The position numbers were made by a program, and so were the translations under genes. This document shows, piece by piece, positions 49,796 through 57,611 of a stretch of 63,384 nt of DNA; the stretch's first letter is position 1; each line of letters opens with the position of its first letter. The notes beneath the pieces are model-generated. The model searched no databases. It was given only the letters and a program-made list of their open reading frames with translations, and was not told where the DNA came from. Source of the DNA: a virus; the IMG/VR virus record IMGVR_UViG_3300017987_000091, positions 1 through 63,384 of that record; one strand, 5' to 3'.

Positions 49796-50011
49796 CTTCG
49801 CCGATATTTTTGCCGAAAAAATCAGCGAAGGGGTGGTGGCCTATTCCTGACGACTGCGACGGGAACTAGTCCACTGGCCCATACTGCGACGGCAGCGACG
49901 ATACCAGGACAGGCTGCCTGTCCAGCTACTTCCTGAAGGTTTACGGGCAGTTAGCAACGACAGCGACGACTGCGACGGGTGCGACGGCAAGCTGGACAAC
50001 GACTGCGACGG
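49796..50011. repeat. Iteron-like ACTGCGACGG repeats beside an AT-rich hairpin
   Basis: Four exact copies of ACTGCGACGG begin at 49853, 49883, 49969 and 50002, with extra GCGAC half-copies between. At 49796-49830 CTTCGC and GCGAAG bracket an AT-rich inverted repeat (ATATTTTT/AAAAAAT). The 300-base stretch 49714-50013 has no gene. The layout resembles an origin of replication or a partition/packaging site. Confidence 0.55.
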
Positions 50012-50013
50012 GC

Positions 50014-50265
50014 CTACTTCTGCAGCACCTTCAGCACTTCGTCGGCGAACTGGTCCAGGTAGGGCCCCAGGTAGTCCCGATCGCAGGACGCTTCAAACAC
50101 GTTCAGGGTGAAGTAGGTTTCCCGTTCCCCGTCCGAAACGGTGATCCTGTAGTCGTAGGCTTCGCAGGACACGGCGACCACGTAGCCGGTGGACAGTGCG
50201 CTGGCCATGCGGTCAGCAATGAACCGGCGAAAGGCCACGATCCTGGGCTGGTCGTGCAGCTTCAT
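50014..50265 (-). CDS. Hypothetical early protein
   Basis: 83 aa, mixed alpha/beta (YDYRITVSDGERETYFTLNV). It is the last gene of the early block before the repeat region and overlaps the RHH gene by four bases. No family recognised. Confidence 0.6.
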   Translation of the reverse strand: MKLHDQPRIVAFRRFIADRMASALSTGYVVAVSCEAYDYRITVSDGERETYFTLNVFEASCDRDYLGPYLDQFADEVLKVLQK

Positions 50266-50480
50266 ACGATGATCAGCCGCTGTTCGTCGCCATCTGGTTC
50301 CTTGAACACCAGCTGCCCACCATCGATCACGTGGAAGGTGGCAAGGTCCAGTAGCTTCAATGCGCGCCTGAACACTTCGGCACGGCTGCCGGCGCCCAGG
50401 CGTCCCTGCAGGTCGTCCATCAGTTCCCGGTAGGCTGGATCGACTTCAAACTGCAGCCGGATCGGTGGTTGGCTTCCCAT
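50262..50480 (-). CDS. Ribbon-helix-helix-like DNA-binding protein
   Basis: 72 aa. A short strand (IRLQFEV) and two helices (YRELMDDLQGRLG, SRAEVFRRALKLLDL) match the RHH fold of Arc/CopG-type repressors. ATG 50480 follows GGGGGTGA. Its position next to the iterons makes it a candidate binder of those repeats. Confidence 0.68.
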   Translation of the reverse strand: MGSQPPIRLQFEVDPAYRELMDDLQGRLGAGSRAEVFRRALKLLDLATFHVIDGGQLVFKEPDGDEQRLIIV

Positions 50481-50481
50481 G

Positions 50482-51009
50482 CTATTCACCCCCACAGGGC
50501 CCCGGCACGTGGACCAGGCCGCAGGTGTCGCAGATCGCGGCCGCGCCGGTGTAGTCCTTGCCTGGAATGCCGTAGCGTCCAGGCTTCACCATGGCCACGC
50601 GGTCCTTCTTGCGGCTGCGTTCCTGTGCCAGCACGGCCGACACGGTGCCACTGGTCACCTGGCGGTTCTTGCAGGACTTCTTCACCAGGGGGACCAGTTC
50701 CTGGACGGTCAGCAGTCGGCCTTCAGCTTCCAGCACCTTGGCAATGTGGTCGATCAGTGGTGGGCCGTCCGTCTGGATCTTGCGCTTCTTGCCCTTGTCG
50801 GCCCTGGGGGCCTTCTTCGCCGGCCGTTGGCCTGGTGGGATCGTGACCTTCGGCGGGGTGGTGGTGGTGCCCTTCTGTTCCCAGGTGGGCTTCAGTGGCA
50901 TCGTGGGCCGGGGCTTCGGCTTGCTGGCGGTGGTCGCCGGCGGCCGCGTCGGTGGGGGTTCGTCGTCAGGGTCCAGCAGGTCGTCCACGTCCACCATGGG
51001 GGTGGGCAT
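50482..51009 (-). CDS. Winged-helix and zinc-ribbon-type protein
   Basis: 175 aa. A Pro/Lys-rich disordered N-terminus (1-80) precedes a winged-helix-like domain (LIDHIAKVLEAEGRLLTVQE and SGTVSAVLAQERSR, ending in GRYGIPG) and a small CxxC...C end. It could bind DNA. Its 5' end overlaps the DUF3310 gene by 118 bases, which is unusual here. Confidence 0.65.
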   Translation of the reverse strand: MPTPMVDVDDLLDPDDEPPPTRPPATTASKPKPRPTMPLKPTWEQKGTTTTPPKVTIPPGQRPAKKAPRADKGKKRKIQTDGPPLIDHIAKVLEAEGRLLTVQELVPLVKKSCKNRQVTSGTVSAVLAQERSRKKDRVAMVKPGRYGIPGKDYTGAAAICDTCGLVHVPGPCGGE

Positions 51010-51395
51010 CGGGGGCCCTGTGCGCTGCTGGTCATGGCCGTCGTCGTCGTCGTCGCAGTCGTCGCCGGCGGCGCGTCGTCATCGTCGCCCAGGTCGTCGC
51101 CGGCGCTGAAGTCGGCGCGGTCCCCGCCGTTGTCGCCGGGGTCGCTGGCCACCTGCAGGTTCACCTGGAACCGTAGCCGGCCAGCCTGGACTTCCTGCTG
51201 CTGGATCCACCTGTCCAGGTACCATCTGGCCTTCTTCGCGTCTTCCAGCGGATCACCCTTGCGGCCGATCCTGGCCAGGTACTTGATCACATTGCCAAGG
51301 TGGAACCCCAGATCCCAGGCTTCGATCACGTTGATCGCTTCGTAGGTTCCCGGCCTGTAGTGGTCGGGGTGGTTCACTTGTTCCTTGGTTGTCAC
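50892..51395 (-). CDS. DUF3310 protein with out-of-frame tail
   Basis: 167 aa. Residues 5-70 (VNHPDHYRPGTYEAINVIEA, NVIKYLARIGRKGD) match DUF3310, a common phage nucleotide-metabolism-associated family. After an acidic run the last 55 residues look like an out-of-frame reading of the next gene. A one-base slip in the GAC repeat near 51040-51070 would fuse it to the winged-helix protein. Confidence 0.75.
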   Translation of the reverse strand: MTTKEQVNHPDHYRPGTYEAINVIEAWDLGFHLGNVIKYLARIGRKGDPLEDAKKARWYLDRWIQQQEVQAGRLRFQVNLQVASDPGDNGGDRADFSAGDDLGDDDDAPPATTATTTTTAMTSSAQGPRCPPPWWTWTTCWTLTTNPHRRGRRRPPPASRSPGPRCH

Positions 51396-51652
51396 CCTTC
51401 CAGCTCCCCCCCGGCCACGCGCTTGGCCAGCTTCGCCTTGGCCCAGACAATGGCGTCCCCCTTGTCCTTCGGGGGCACGAACATGTTGGTGGCTTCGACG
51501 GTGGCAAGTTCACACTGGCCGACTTCTTCCTGGTAGGTGGCGATCACGTCGTCCTTGCTGGGGCCCTGGACGATCCCGCCGTCGTGGGCGACCAGGATCC
51601 AGGTGTGTTCTTCGGGGGTGCCGATCTTCAGCAGGTGGATCAGCTTTCGCAT
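51392..51652 (-). CDS. Hypothetical small early protein
   Basis: 86 aa, alpha/beta (TWILVAHDGGIVQGPSKDDV). A related pattern (TPARREWWLLGNDGTMMVGK) is seen in the 78-aa protein at 60864-61100, so they may be distant paralogues. ATG 51652 has GAGGAA upstream and overlaps the previous gene by 13 bases. Confidence 0.62.
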   Translation of the reverse strand: MRKLIHLLKIGTPEEHTWILVAHDGGIVQGPSKDDVIATYQEEVGQCELATVEATNMFVPPKDKGDAIVWAKAKLAKRVAGGELEG

Positions 51653-53556
51653 GGTGGTTCCTCGCTTTCTTCGGCGTCGTCGCCGTTGGTTGGTGTGCAG
51701 TCCTTGTTTGGACAGCATGGTGGTTTCACGGTGCAGAAGTCCAGGAAGTAGGGGCAGCTGACGCAGCCGCGCATGGGGGGAACCGTCAGGCCGATGATTT
51801 CCAGGGCTTCGGCCAGCCGGTCCACCGACTTGCGGCCGAAGTTCTCGACCTTCAGCAGTTCCCGGCGCCCATAGTCCAGCAGCTGGCCCACCGTTTCGAT
51901 CTTCTGGTTTATGAACATGTTTTCGATCCTGGTGGCGATCCCGTCGTCCCCGATTTCCAGCTGGGCCACGGGGATCTTCATGCGCCGATCCCGCGTCATG
52001 TCGTAGCCTGCAAACCGTGGGGGCGTTTCCTGCTTGTCCAGTCGCCCTTCCAGTTCGTTCATGCGTTCAGTCAGGTGCAGGTGCTGCTTGCCGTCGTGGC
52101 GTTCCAGGTTGCGCAGCCTGGCGCTGTACCTGTCAACGTCTTCCAGGGCGCGTTCCAGCTTGTTCAGCCTGGTGTTGGTGCGCTTCTTGTAGCCTTCCAG
52201 CTGCTGTTCGGCTTTCTGCAGGTGCGCTTCCTGCACCATGCGCAGATCATGGAACTGGGCTGCTTCTGCTTGCTGGGCTTGCAGCTGCCGCACCTGTTTT
52301 TCCAGGTCGTCCACCGCCTGGAAGATGGCACGATCCCGGCCGATGTCCCCGATCCGGTCAAACAGGGAAGGCCCCCCGTCTTCCTGGACATGGTAGCCGC
52401 ACAGCTGGCACCGTTCCCCATGGACAGGCACGCCAGGGCCCCCACAGTAGGGGCAGCGGCCGGCCGCGTCCTTCTTCATATTCGGGGGCACCCCGGCCCA
52501 GCTGTGGACCTGGGCGTGGATCGTCGTGCTGGCTTCCACGTCGGCGTCGTCGCCGATTTCGTGGACTTTCCAGTCAGGTGGTTCACCTTGATATCCACAG
52601 TCAGGGCATGGGATCAGCGGTCCAGGGCAGCCGAAGATCGGCCCGGTGCCCCCGCACTTGGAACATGTGGCCTTCGGCTTGTCGCCGTCGTCGTTGGCTT
52701 CCAGCTTCTGCAGCCGCTGTTCCATGGAATGAACCAAGGCGCGCAGCTGGATCAGCTGCTGGTCCAGGGTACGCTTCTGCAGCTTGATAAAGTACCTTCT
52801 GGCGCCGTCGCCTTCACAGCGGTCACAGGTGACTTCCCCACCTTGGAAACCGATCCGGCCCGAACCGTTGCACATTTCGCACAGGGGATCGCTGGTGGCC
52901 GTGTCGTCGCCGGCGTCCTTCGCTTCCAGCTGGGCTTCCAGCGTGTCGGCGATACTGTCAAGCCGTGGGGACGGGATGCTGATGCCGCAGGCAACCAAGG
53001 CGCGCAGTTCCTGCACGACGCCCTGGACAACGGCGATCAGGTCGCCGTACCTGTCGCCCAGCCTGTCGGCGTGTTCCTGGTGGCGCCTGGCTGTGCCACG
53101 CCATTGATCCCGTTCCACCCGCAGCTGACCTGCTTCGTGTTCCCAGTTGTCGCGCTGCCGGCGCAGGTGGCCGGCTTCGGCCTTCAGCTGATCACGTGCT
53201 TCACCCTTGCAGGCGTGCAGCCCTACTTCCCCGCAGGCTGCGCACCGTCCCAGCTGTTCATTCCCTTCCCCTTCTATGGGGGTGAACAGCTTGTCGAGCG
53301 GTGCGGGCCCTTCTGGGGTGTTGTCGGGGTTCCAGCCAGGCTTCAGGCGCCCACCGGCCGGCATTAGCTGTTCAGCCATGAACTGCTTGGCCAGCTGGTC
53401 CAGGTCCAGGGGGCCCAGGAAGTCGCCGTCTTCCAGGCTGAAGTCGTAGGCTTCAGACAACCAGCCGATCCCGCCGTCCCCCCCGACAACGATCACGGTC
53501 CACGATCCTGGCTTGCCGGCCAGGTAGTAGCCTGGTTTCGTTGGTGTTTCAGCCAT
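51640..53556 (-). CDS. Multi-zinc-finger coiled-coil protein with an RNA polymerase alpha-CTD-like domain
   Basis: 638 aa. Order: N-terminal domain, CAACG...C zinc site (about 105), coiled coil (120-200), DnaJ-type fingers CEMCNGSG...CDRCEGDG (about 227-255), CSKCGGTG...CPDCG (about 305) and CPYCGGPG...CQLCG (about 370). A second coiled coil (about 400-520) follows. Residues 535-590 resemble the RNA polymerase alpha CTD (RIENMF, ELLKVENFGRKSV) and keep the equivalents of DNA-binding residues R265, N268, G296, K298 and S299. A Cys cluster ends it. Likely DNA- or transcription-associated; the exact role is unknown. Confidence 0.72.
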   Translation of the reverse strand: MAETPTKPGYYLAGKPGSWTVIVVGGDGGIGWLSEAYDFSLEDGDFLGPLDLDQLAKQFMAEQLMPAGGRLKPGWNPDNTPEGPAPLDKLFTPIEGEGNEQLGRCAACGEVGLHACKGEARDQLKAEAGHLRRQRDNWEHEAGQLRVERDQWRGTARRHQEHADRLGDRYGDLIAVVQGVVQELRALVACGISIPSPRLDSIADTLEAQLEAKDAGDDTATSDPLCEMCNGSGRIGFQGGEVTCDRCEGDGARRYFIKLQKRTLDQQLIQLRALVHSMEQRLQKLEANDDGDKPKATCSKCGGTGPIFGCPGPLIPCPDCGYQGEPPDWKVHEIGDDADVEASTTIHAQVHSWAGVPPNMKKDAAGRCPYCGGPGVPVHGERCQLCGYHVQEDGGPSLFDRIGDIGRDRAIFQAVDDLEKQVRQLQAQQAEAAQFHDLRMVQEAHLQKAEQQLEGYKKRTNTRLNKLERALEDVDRYSARLRNLERHDGKQHLHLTERMNELEGRLDKQETPPRFAGYDMTRDRRMKIPVAQLEIGDDGIATRIENMFINQKIETVGQLLDYGRRELLKVENFGRKSVDRLAEALEIIGLTVPPMRGCVSCPYFLDFCTVKPPCCPNKDCTPTNGDDAEESEEPPCES

Positions 53557-53755
53557 TGGACACCCCCTTGATCCTGGCGTTGGGGTACAGCTCCTGTATT
53601 TCTTCCACGGTATGGCCGGCCCTTCGCATCTGCTTCGCGTTCCATGTTCCGTCGCAGCAGTCTTCCCAGCTTACTGACTTGTGACAGCACCGGCACACAC
53701 CATCAGGGCACAGTTCAGCCGTTTCCTTGTCGCAGATATTGCAGCGTTCAGCCAT
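53549..53755 (-). CDS. Small Cys-rich zinc protein
   Basis: 68 aa. CNICDKE...CPDGVCRCCHKS...CC gives two likely zinc sites. The end (AKQMRRAGHTVEEIQELYP) looks like a short HTH-type helix pair. ATG 53755 overlaps the previous gene by eight bases. Unknown function. Confidence 0.62.
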   Translation of the reverse strand: MAERCNICDKETAELCPDGVCRCCHKSVSWEDCCDGTWNAKQMRRAGHTVEEIQELYPNARIKGVSNG

Positions 53756-54272
53756 TGCCGTCCCCCTTCCCGTCCACCACCACCCCCTTGGGCCGCAGTT
53801 CAGGCACCAGGCGGTCCTTGCCCAGCCGTTCCCACAGGTGCAGCACCCCGTCGAAGGGGGTGACTTCTGACGCCGGCGGGAACACCTGCACCACGACGCT
53901 GCTGCGCCTGAACATGGCTTCCCGCACCAGTTCCATGTCGTGGTGCGTCGGCATGCCGTAGGGCCGATCGGGGTTGGACAGGCTGACATGGAACCACGGG
54001 GGCCCGTCGTCGGGGCGTTCCACGCTGGCCATGATCCTGTTGTCGCGGATCATGAAGTAGGCCCCCGCGAAGTTCGGCATGAACAGGGGGCCCTTCAGTT
54101 CGGGGTTCACGATCGTGGGCATGGCCCGCTTGATCTGGTGGTACTGTTCGATCTGGGCGTCGCTGGTGGGGACGGGGCTGCGCCCATCGGCCGCGGCCTG
54201 GGCCGCCTTTTCGGCTTCGGCGTCGTCCATGGCCTTCGCCACGTCGCTTTTCAGTTCGGTGTTGTCTTGCAT
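53748..54272 (-). CDS. Conserved-type hypothetical phage protein
   Basis: 174 aa. The second half (WFHVSLSNPDRPYGMPTHHD, VVQVFPPASEV, LHLWERLG) has a phage-protein pattern often seen near nucleotide and modification genes, with no known role. The first 60 residues are an acidic Ala-rich helix. Confidence 0.62.
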   Translation of the reverse strand: MQDNTELKSDVAKAMDDAEAEKAAQAAADGRSPVPTSDAQIEQYHQIKRAMPTIVNPELKGPLFMPNFAGAYFMIRDNRIMASVERPDDGPPWFHVSLSNPDRPYGMPTHHDMELVREAMFRRSSVVVQVFPPASEVTPFDGVLHLWERLGKDRLVPELRPKGVVVDGKGDGNG

Positions 54273-54277
54273 CGGGT

Positions 54278-54658
54278 TCACTCCGTTGGTGTTCCCTGCG
54301 CCAGTCTGAACAGCACAGGGGTGTGGTTTGTGTGTTCCACCAGGCCTTCGGCCACCAGCTGCCACAGGGCACGATCTGGGGGCTTCCTGAAGGCCACGTC
54401 AGCGGTGTAGTCCATCAGCTGCACCATGGCAGCGTTGAAGGTGCAGGGGCCGTGCTGGGCCAGGTGGTCCAGCAGGAAGCACCGCCAGGCTTCGACGCTG
54501 TGCCGCGCCATGTCCTTGCGCCAGGCGGTTGCGCTTTTCTTGCGGGCACCCCGTGGGGTTCGGCGTGGATCGTCGGGGTGGCGCACCAGGTGGACGTATT
54601 CGTGAAGCCCCTGGCGTTCCAGGGGCCCCGTGTGCCAGGTGGTCGCCGGCGCCGTCAT
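54278..54658 (-). CDS. Hypothetical protein, possible winged helix
   Basis: 126 aa, basic at the start, then FLLDHLAQHGPCTFNAAMVQ and WQLVAEGLVEHTN, a pattern like a winged-helix domain. It overlaps the end of the interrupted small gene. Confidence 0.55.
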   Translation of the reverse strand: MTAPATTWHTGPLERQGLHEYVHLVRHPDDPRRTPRGARKKSATAWRKDMARHSVEAWRCFLLDHLAQHGPCTFNAAMVQLMDYTADVAFRKPPDRALWQLVAEGLVEHTNHTPVLFRLAQGTPTE

Positions 54659-55326
54659 GGCTTCACCTGGTCAACCTGGAAGGCGATCACCTTCACGGTG
54701 GGGTTGTCTTCCCAGCGGTACCCCCGGCGGCCGTTGATCTGGTGGGTTATTTGGTTCGGCAGATTGTGGAAACAGTGGACTGGGACAAGCCTAGAACACG
54801 CGCAGCATGCCGACGACTGCACAAGCCGTTGGAAACAGCCCAACGAAGATGATCCCGTTGAGCGTCGGTCAGCTTTGCTGCATGGTGTTTTTCCCCTTCG
54901 CAGCTTCTGCCATGCGCTTTTCGATCCAGCCAGTTTTCTTGCTGCGTTCCCCACCGCAGATTTTCCGGCCTGTTGTTCGATCGGTCGCCGTCTAAATGCC
55001 TTGTTTGTAGCGTGCTCGGTTCTGGCATCCCATGAAAAGCCATGCAGACCAAACGGTGCACGTTCTTGGTGATCTTCTTTCCTTCGTGGCAAAGCGACAC
55101 CGATTGATATCCATTTTTTGCCTTGAATCCGACAAGTGGATACCAGTCTACATAGTGTTTGTGCCCAAAACCTGCGTACTTGGTTCGTGAATAGATCTGC
55201 CCATCGTTCCCGGCCATGTAATCGTCGTTGGGAGCTATTGGAATAGGCTTCAGGATTACACCATTTGATAGTTCCATAGGCCCTATGGTTATCCCGTTCC
55301 CGAACCCCTGTCAAGCGCCAGGTCAT
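54655..55326 (-). pseudogene. Small gene interrupted by an HNH insertion
   Basis: The start (ATG 55326, MTWRLT) overlaps the upstream stop. The end (YRWEDNPTVKVIAFQVDQV) runs into the next ATG with the usual overlap. Between them lies a lower-GC segment coding in another frame for an HNH endonuclease. The long open frame across it is probably accidental. The original gene would have been around 35-45 codons. Confidence 0.5.
54747..55277 (-). CDS. HNH homing endonuclease (NUMOD/HNH_3 type)
   Basis: 176 aa. RHLDGDRSNNRPENLRWG is the HNH_3 motif (His, Asn, Asn). The N-terminus (YMAGNDGQIYSRTKY) is the usual NUMOD4-like lead, and the C-terminus has a DNA-binding HTH (RRHAARVLGLSQSTVSTI). Its DNA is visibly less GC-rich than neighbours and contains GAG/CTC, so it is a recent arrival. 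Confidence 0.88.
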   Translation of the reverse strand: MELSNGVILKPIPIAPNDDYMAGNDGQIYSRTKYAGFGHKHYVDWYPLVGFKAKNGYQSVSLCHEGKKITKNVHRLVCMAFHGMPEPSTLQTRHLDGDRSNNRPENLRWGTQQENWLDRKAHGRSCEGEKHHAAKLTDAQRDHLRWAVSNGLCSRRHAARVLGLSQSTVSTICRTK

Positions 55327-55595
55327 CGGCGATCCAGCATTTCGTCCACGTCGGCCTTCGTCGTGGCTTCGTTGGTGGGCCGCGCCAGGCGCCCCGACTT
55401 GTAGGTGGCCACGTCCACCGGCTTCGCCAGCCGATCGAAGGCTTCCACTGGTTCCATCACCCTGAAAAACTCGTCTCCCAAAGTGCTCAACGTGGTGTTG
55501 TACGGCTTTCCTTGTCGGCTTTTCGCGTAGGTGATCACCTTATCAAAGTCGATCCTGCTTTTTGTTCCGTCGTCATTAGTAACGATGATCCACAT
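55323..55595 (-). CDS. Hypothetical protein beside the HNH insertion
   Basis: 90 aa, starting at ATG 55595 after GGAAGG. It has a beta start (MWIIVTNDDGTKSRIDF) and a charged tail. Bases 55440-55595 are AT-richer and contain several CTC triplets, like the adjacent homing endonuclease, which may mark a co-transferred tract. Confidence 0.6.
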   Translation of the reverse strand: MWIIVTNDDGTKSRIDFDKVITYAKSRQGKPYNTTLSTLGDEFFRVMEPVEAFDRLAKPVDVATYKSGRLARPTNEATTKADVDEMLDRR

Positions 55596-55783
55596 GGTTC
55601 CTTCCCTTCCCGTGGTTGTTAAAGCCCACCAGGTGGCACCGTGCAGCCATTTTGGTAGCGGCGCGGCGTACACGGTGCCCCTGGTCCTGCGGGCCGCAGG
55701 CTGCGGTCCTGGCTTGCCCTACTGCCCAACACACCCTTCAGCTGTTGGTTGTTAAAAAACGCCAGGCCGCTGGGGTTCCTTGT
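55596..55783 (-). promoter_or_regulatory. Intergenic control region with repeats and a weak terminator
   Basis: No gene seen. TGGTTGTTAAA occurs at 55613-55623 and 55746-55756. On the minus strand CCAG-CGGC-CTGG followed by CGTTTTTT (about 55751-55772) looks like a short terminator for the 253-aa gene. The second repeat overlaps the T-run. Confidence 0.4.
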
Positions 55784-56545
55784 CTATCCTTCCCGGCGCA
55801 CCACCCGCAGGGTGGCGCCCCTGTGCTTCTTGATCACCTGCTGCACGTCAGCGGCCGGCACAGGGCTGTCCATGGGCCAGCGGTGCAGCACGGTAGTGGG
55901 CGCGACGAACGGCGGGGGGGTGCCGTTGTCGAAGCCTTGCCGCGCGAAGTAGGACCGCACCTTCTTCGGGGGTGCTGCGTCCACCTTCTTGCAGGCTTCC
56001 AGGGCGTCGCGCATGCGGCCCCAGGTTTCCCGATCCGGGGCCTTCACCAGTTCCAGGATGGTGTTGGCCGTCACCACCGGCAGTTCGGTTTGTGCTGGTG
56101 GCGCCTTGGGCACCGCTGGCGCCTTGGGCACCGCTGGCGCCTTGTCGTCGGCGTCCTGTGGTACCAACGGCGAAGCCAGCCAGGCGTCTATGATTTCTCC
56201 GATCAGCTTATAGCCGGCTTGCCGGTTGAAGCAGCGCCTGAACACGGTGTTGATATCGGCGGCCTTCGGCCTGTCCTTCCCGGCTTCCACCGCCTGGTTG
56301 ATCAGGTAGTACCCCAGGCCCCGCATTAGGGGGGTGGGGTCCAGGAAGTCTTCGTGCTTCCGCGGCAGCGACCACCTGGCCCTGAAGCCTTCCAGCACGT
56401 CAGCAACGATCTGCGGTGCGTCAGCTGGTTCCAGGAACAGCCGGCGCACGGCGTCGTCCACCAGCTTGCTGCTGTCCAGCAGGTATTCGGGGTAAGCCAT
56501 CAGGCGGTTCCCCACGAACTTTTCCAGTTTTTCCTTGGTGACCAT
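55784..56545 (-). CDS. Hypothetical early protein with KAPAVP repeats
   Basis: 253 aa, helical N-terminal half (LMRGLGYYLINQAVEAG), then a Pro/Ala linker KAPAVPKAPAVPKAPP coded by 18-bp repeats (56101-56136), then a C-terminal domain with RSYFARQGF. No family recognised. Ends an early sub-block. Confidence 0.65.
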   Translation of the reverse strand: MVTKEKLEKFVGNRLMAYPEYLLDSSKLVDDAVRRLFLEPADAPQIVADVLEGFRARWSLPRKHEDFLDPTPLMRGLGYYLINQAVEAGKDRPKAADINTVFRRCFNRQAGYKLIGEIIDAWLASPLVPQDADDKAPAVPKAPAVPKAPPAQTELPVVTANTILELVKAPDRETWGRMRDALEACKKVDAAPPKKVRSYFARQGFDNGTPPPFVAPTTVLHRWPMDSPVPAADVQQVIKKHRGATLRVVRREG

Positions 56546-56838
56546 CAGAACCCCCTTCGTGTGCGCTTCATGATCCGGCGGATCCGGCCGTACTGGTGCG
56601 GGTGCTGCCCCGCGGGGTACTTGTTCGCCAGGTACTGGGCCCGCTTCTTGCCGGCCTTCTTGCGGGCCAGCGCCTGTTCCTTGCGCTTGGCGGCCTTGTT
56701 CGGGCCGTCGTGGCGCACCAGGTACTTCCCCTGTGGCTTTCCGGCTTTACTGATGCGCCGGCGCCACAGCGACACAAGGGCCCCCAGCAGGCCATGCGCT
56801 TCTTCCTGGCTGACTGGTTGATCGTTACCCTTCCCCAT
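56545..56838 (-). CDS. Very basic small protein
   Basis: 97 aa with long Lys/Arg-rich helices (NKAAKRKEQALARKKAGKKR). It could bind nucleic acid non-specifically. It overlaps the next start by one base. No family recognised. Confidence 0.6.
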   Translation of the reverse strand: MGKGNDQPVSQEEAHGLLGALVSLWRRRISKAGKPQGKYLVRHDGPNKAAKRKEQALARKKAGKKRAQYLANKYPAGQHPHQYGRIRRIMKRTRRGF

Positions 56839-56851
56839 GGTTCCTTCCCTT

Positions 56852-57127
56852 CTACCACCGGATCACGGCGGTGTTGATCTGTTTCTTGTTCCCGTCGCCG
56901 GCGTCCACCAGGCGCTTCCCGATCTCCACCGTGTGCTTCGGGATCACGGCCACGATATCCCGCACAGTCTGGGGATCGGTCGGCCTGACTAGCATCAGTT
57001 CGATCTGGCGGTCCTTGCGGGCCCTGGCTTCGTCCAGCATGGTGTGCACCAGCTGGACCAGGCTGGCGTCCCAGATCCGTTCCATGGGCCCCGGCTTCGC
57101 CCTGCTGAAGCGTGGCAGCTTATCCAT
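56852..57127 (-). CDS. Hypothetical early protein
   Basis: 91 aa, alpha/beta (RQIELMLVRPTDPQTVRDIV). ATG 57127 lies within the end of the previous gene (8-base overlap). The longer frame to 57208 is rejected as overlap. Unknown. Confidence 0.6.
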   Translation of the reverse strand: MDKLPRFSRAKPGPMERIWDASLVQLVHTMLDEARARKDRQIELMLVRPTDPQTVRDIVAVIPKHTVEIGKRLVDAGDGNKKQINTAVIRW

Positions 57128-57611
57128 GGCCCTGTCCCTTCTGGCCGATCTGCAGGCCCTTGGCGCTGAACAGGGGGGACGTGGCCAGCAAACGCGCCAG
57201 GGACGCAACCTTCTGCCACCTGGGCCACTGGCTGGACGCCATGGGCTTCTTCAGCTTCTTCAGCTTCTTGTCCATGTCGATCATGACGTGGATCATGTTG
57301 CGGATCATGGCGAACAGTTCAGGCGTCAGGGTGGCGTCGGCCGACGTGAACGGCACCAGGAACCACCCCATGCTGACAATGTAGATCACGGCCGTGGGTT
57401 CCCCCGGCTTCTGCAGTTCCCCCACCACGATGGTGTCCTGGTGCTGGGGATGCAGTGGTAGGGCTGCCATCTTCGCCACGGGTTCCAGCATGCGGGGGTT
57501 GTAGTCGGCCCCCAGGAACAGTTCGTAGGGACCGACCAGCACCCGTTCGGCTGGACTGTCCCCCCATTGGTGCAGCGCATGAACATCAATTTCCTTCATT
57601 CTTTCGGCCAT
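57120..57611 (-). CDS. Hypothetical early protein
   Basis: 163 aa. A beta-rich first half (YELFLGADYNPRMLEPVAKM, AVIYIVSMGWFLVPF) and a helical Lys-rich second half. It overlaps both neighbours. No family recognised. Confidence 0.6.
   Translation of the reverse strand: MAERMKEIDVHALHQWGDSPAERVLVGPYELFLGADYNPRMLEPVAKMAALPLHPQHQDTIVVGELQKPGEPTAVIYIVSMGWFLVPFTSADATLTPELFAMIRNMIHVMIDMDKKLKKLKKPMASSQWPRWQKVASLARLLATSPLFSAKGLQIGQKGQGHG

Noticed and set aside
54655-55326. Group I intron around the HNH gene
   Set aside because: Only about 45 bases lie on one side and a few on the other side of the HNH ORF, too little for a catalytic core; simple ORF insertion explains it.
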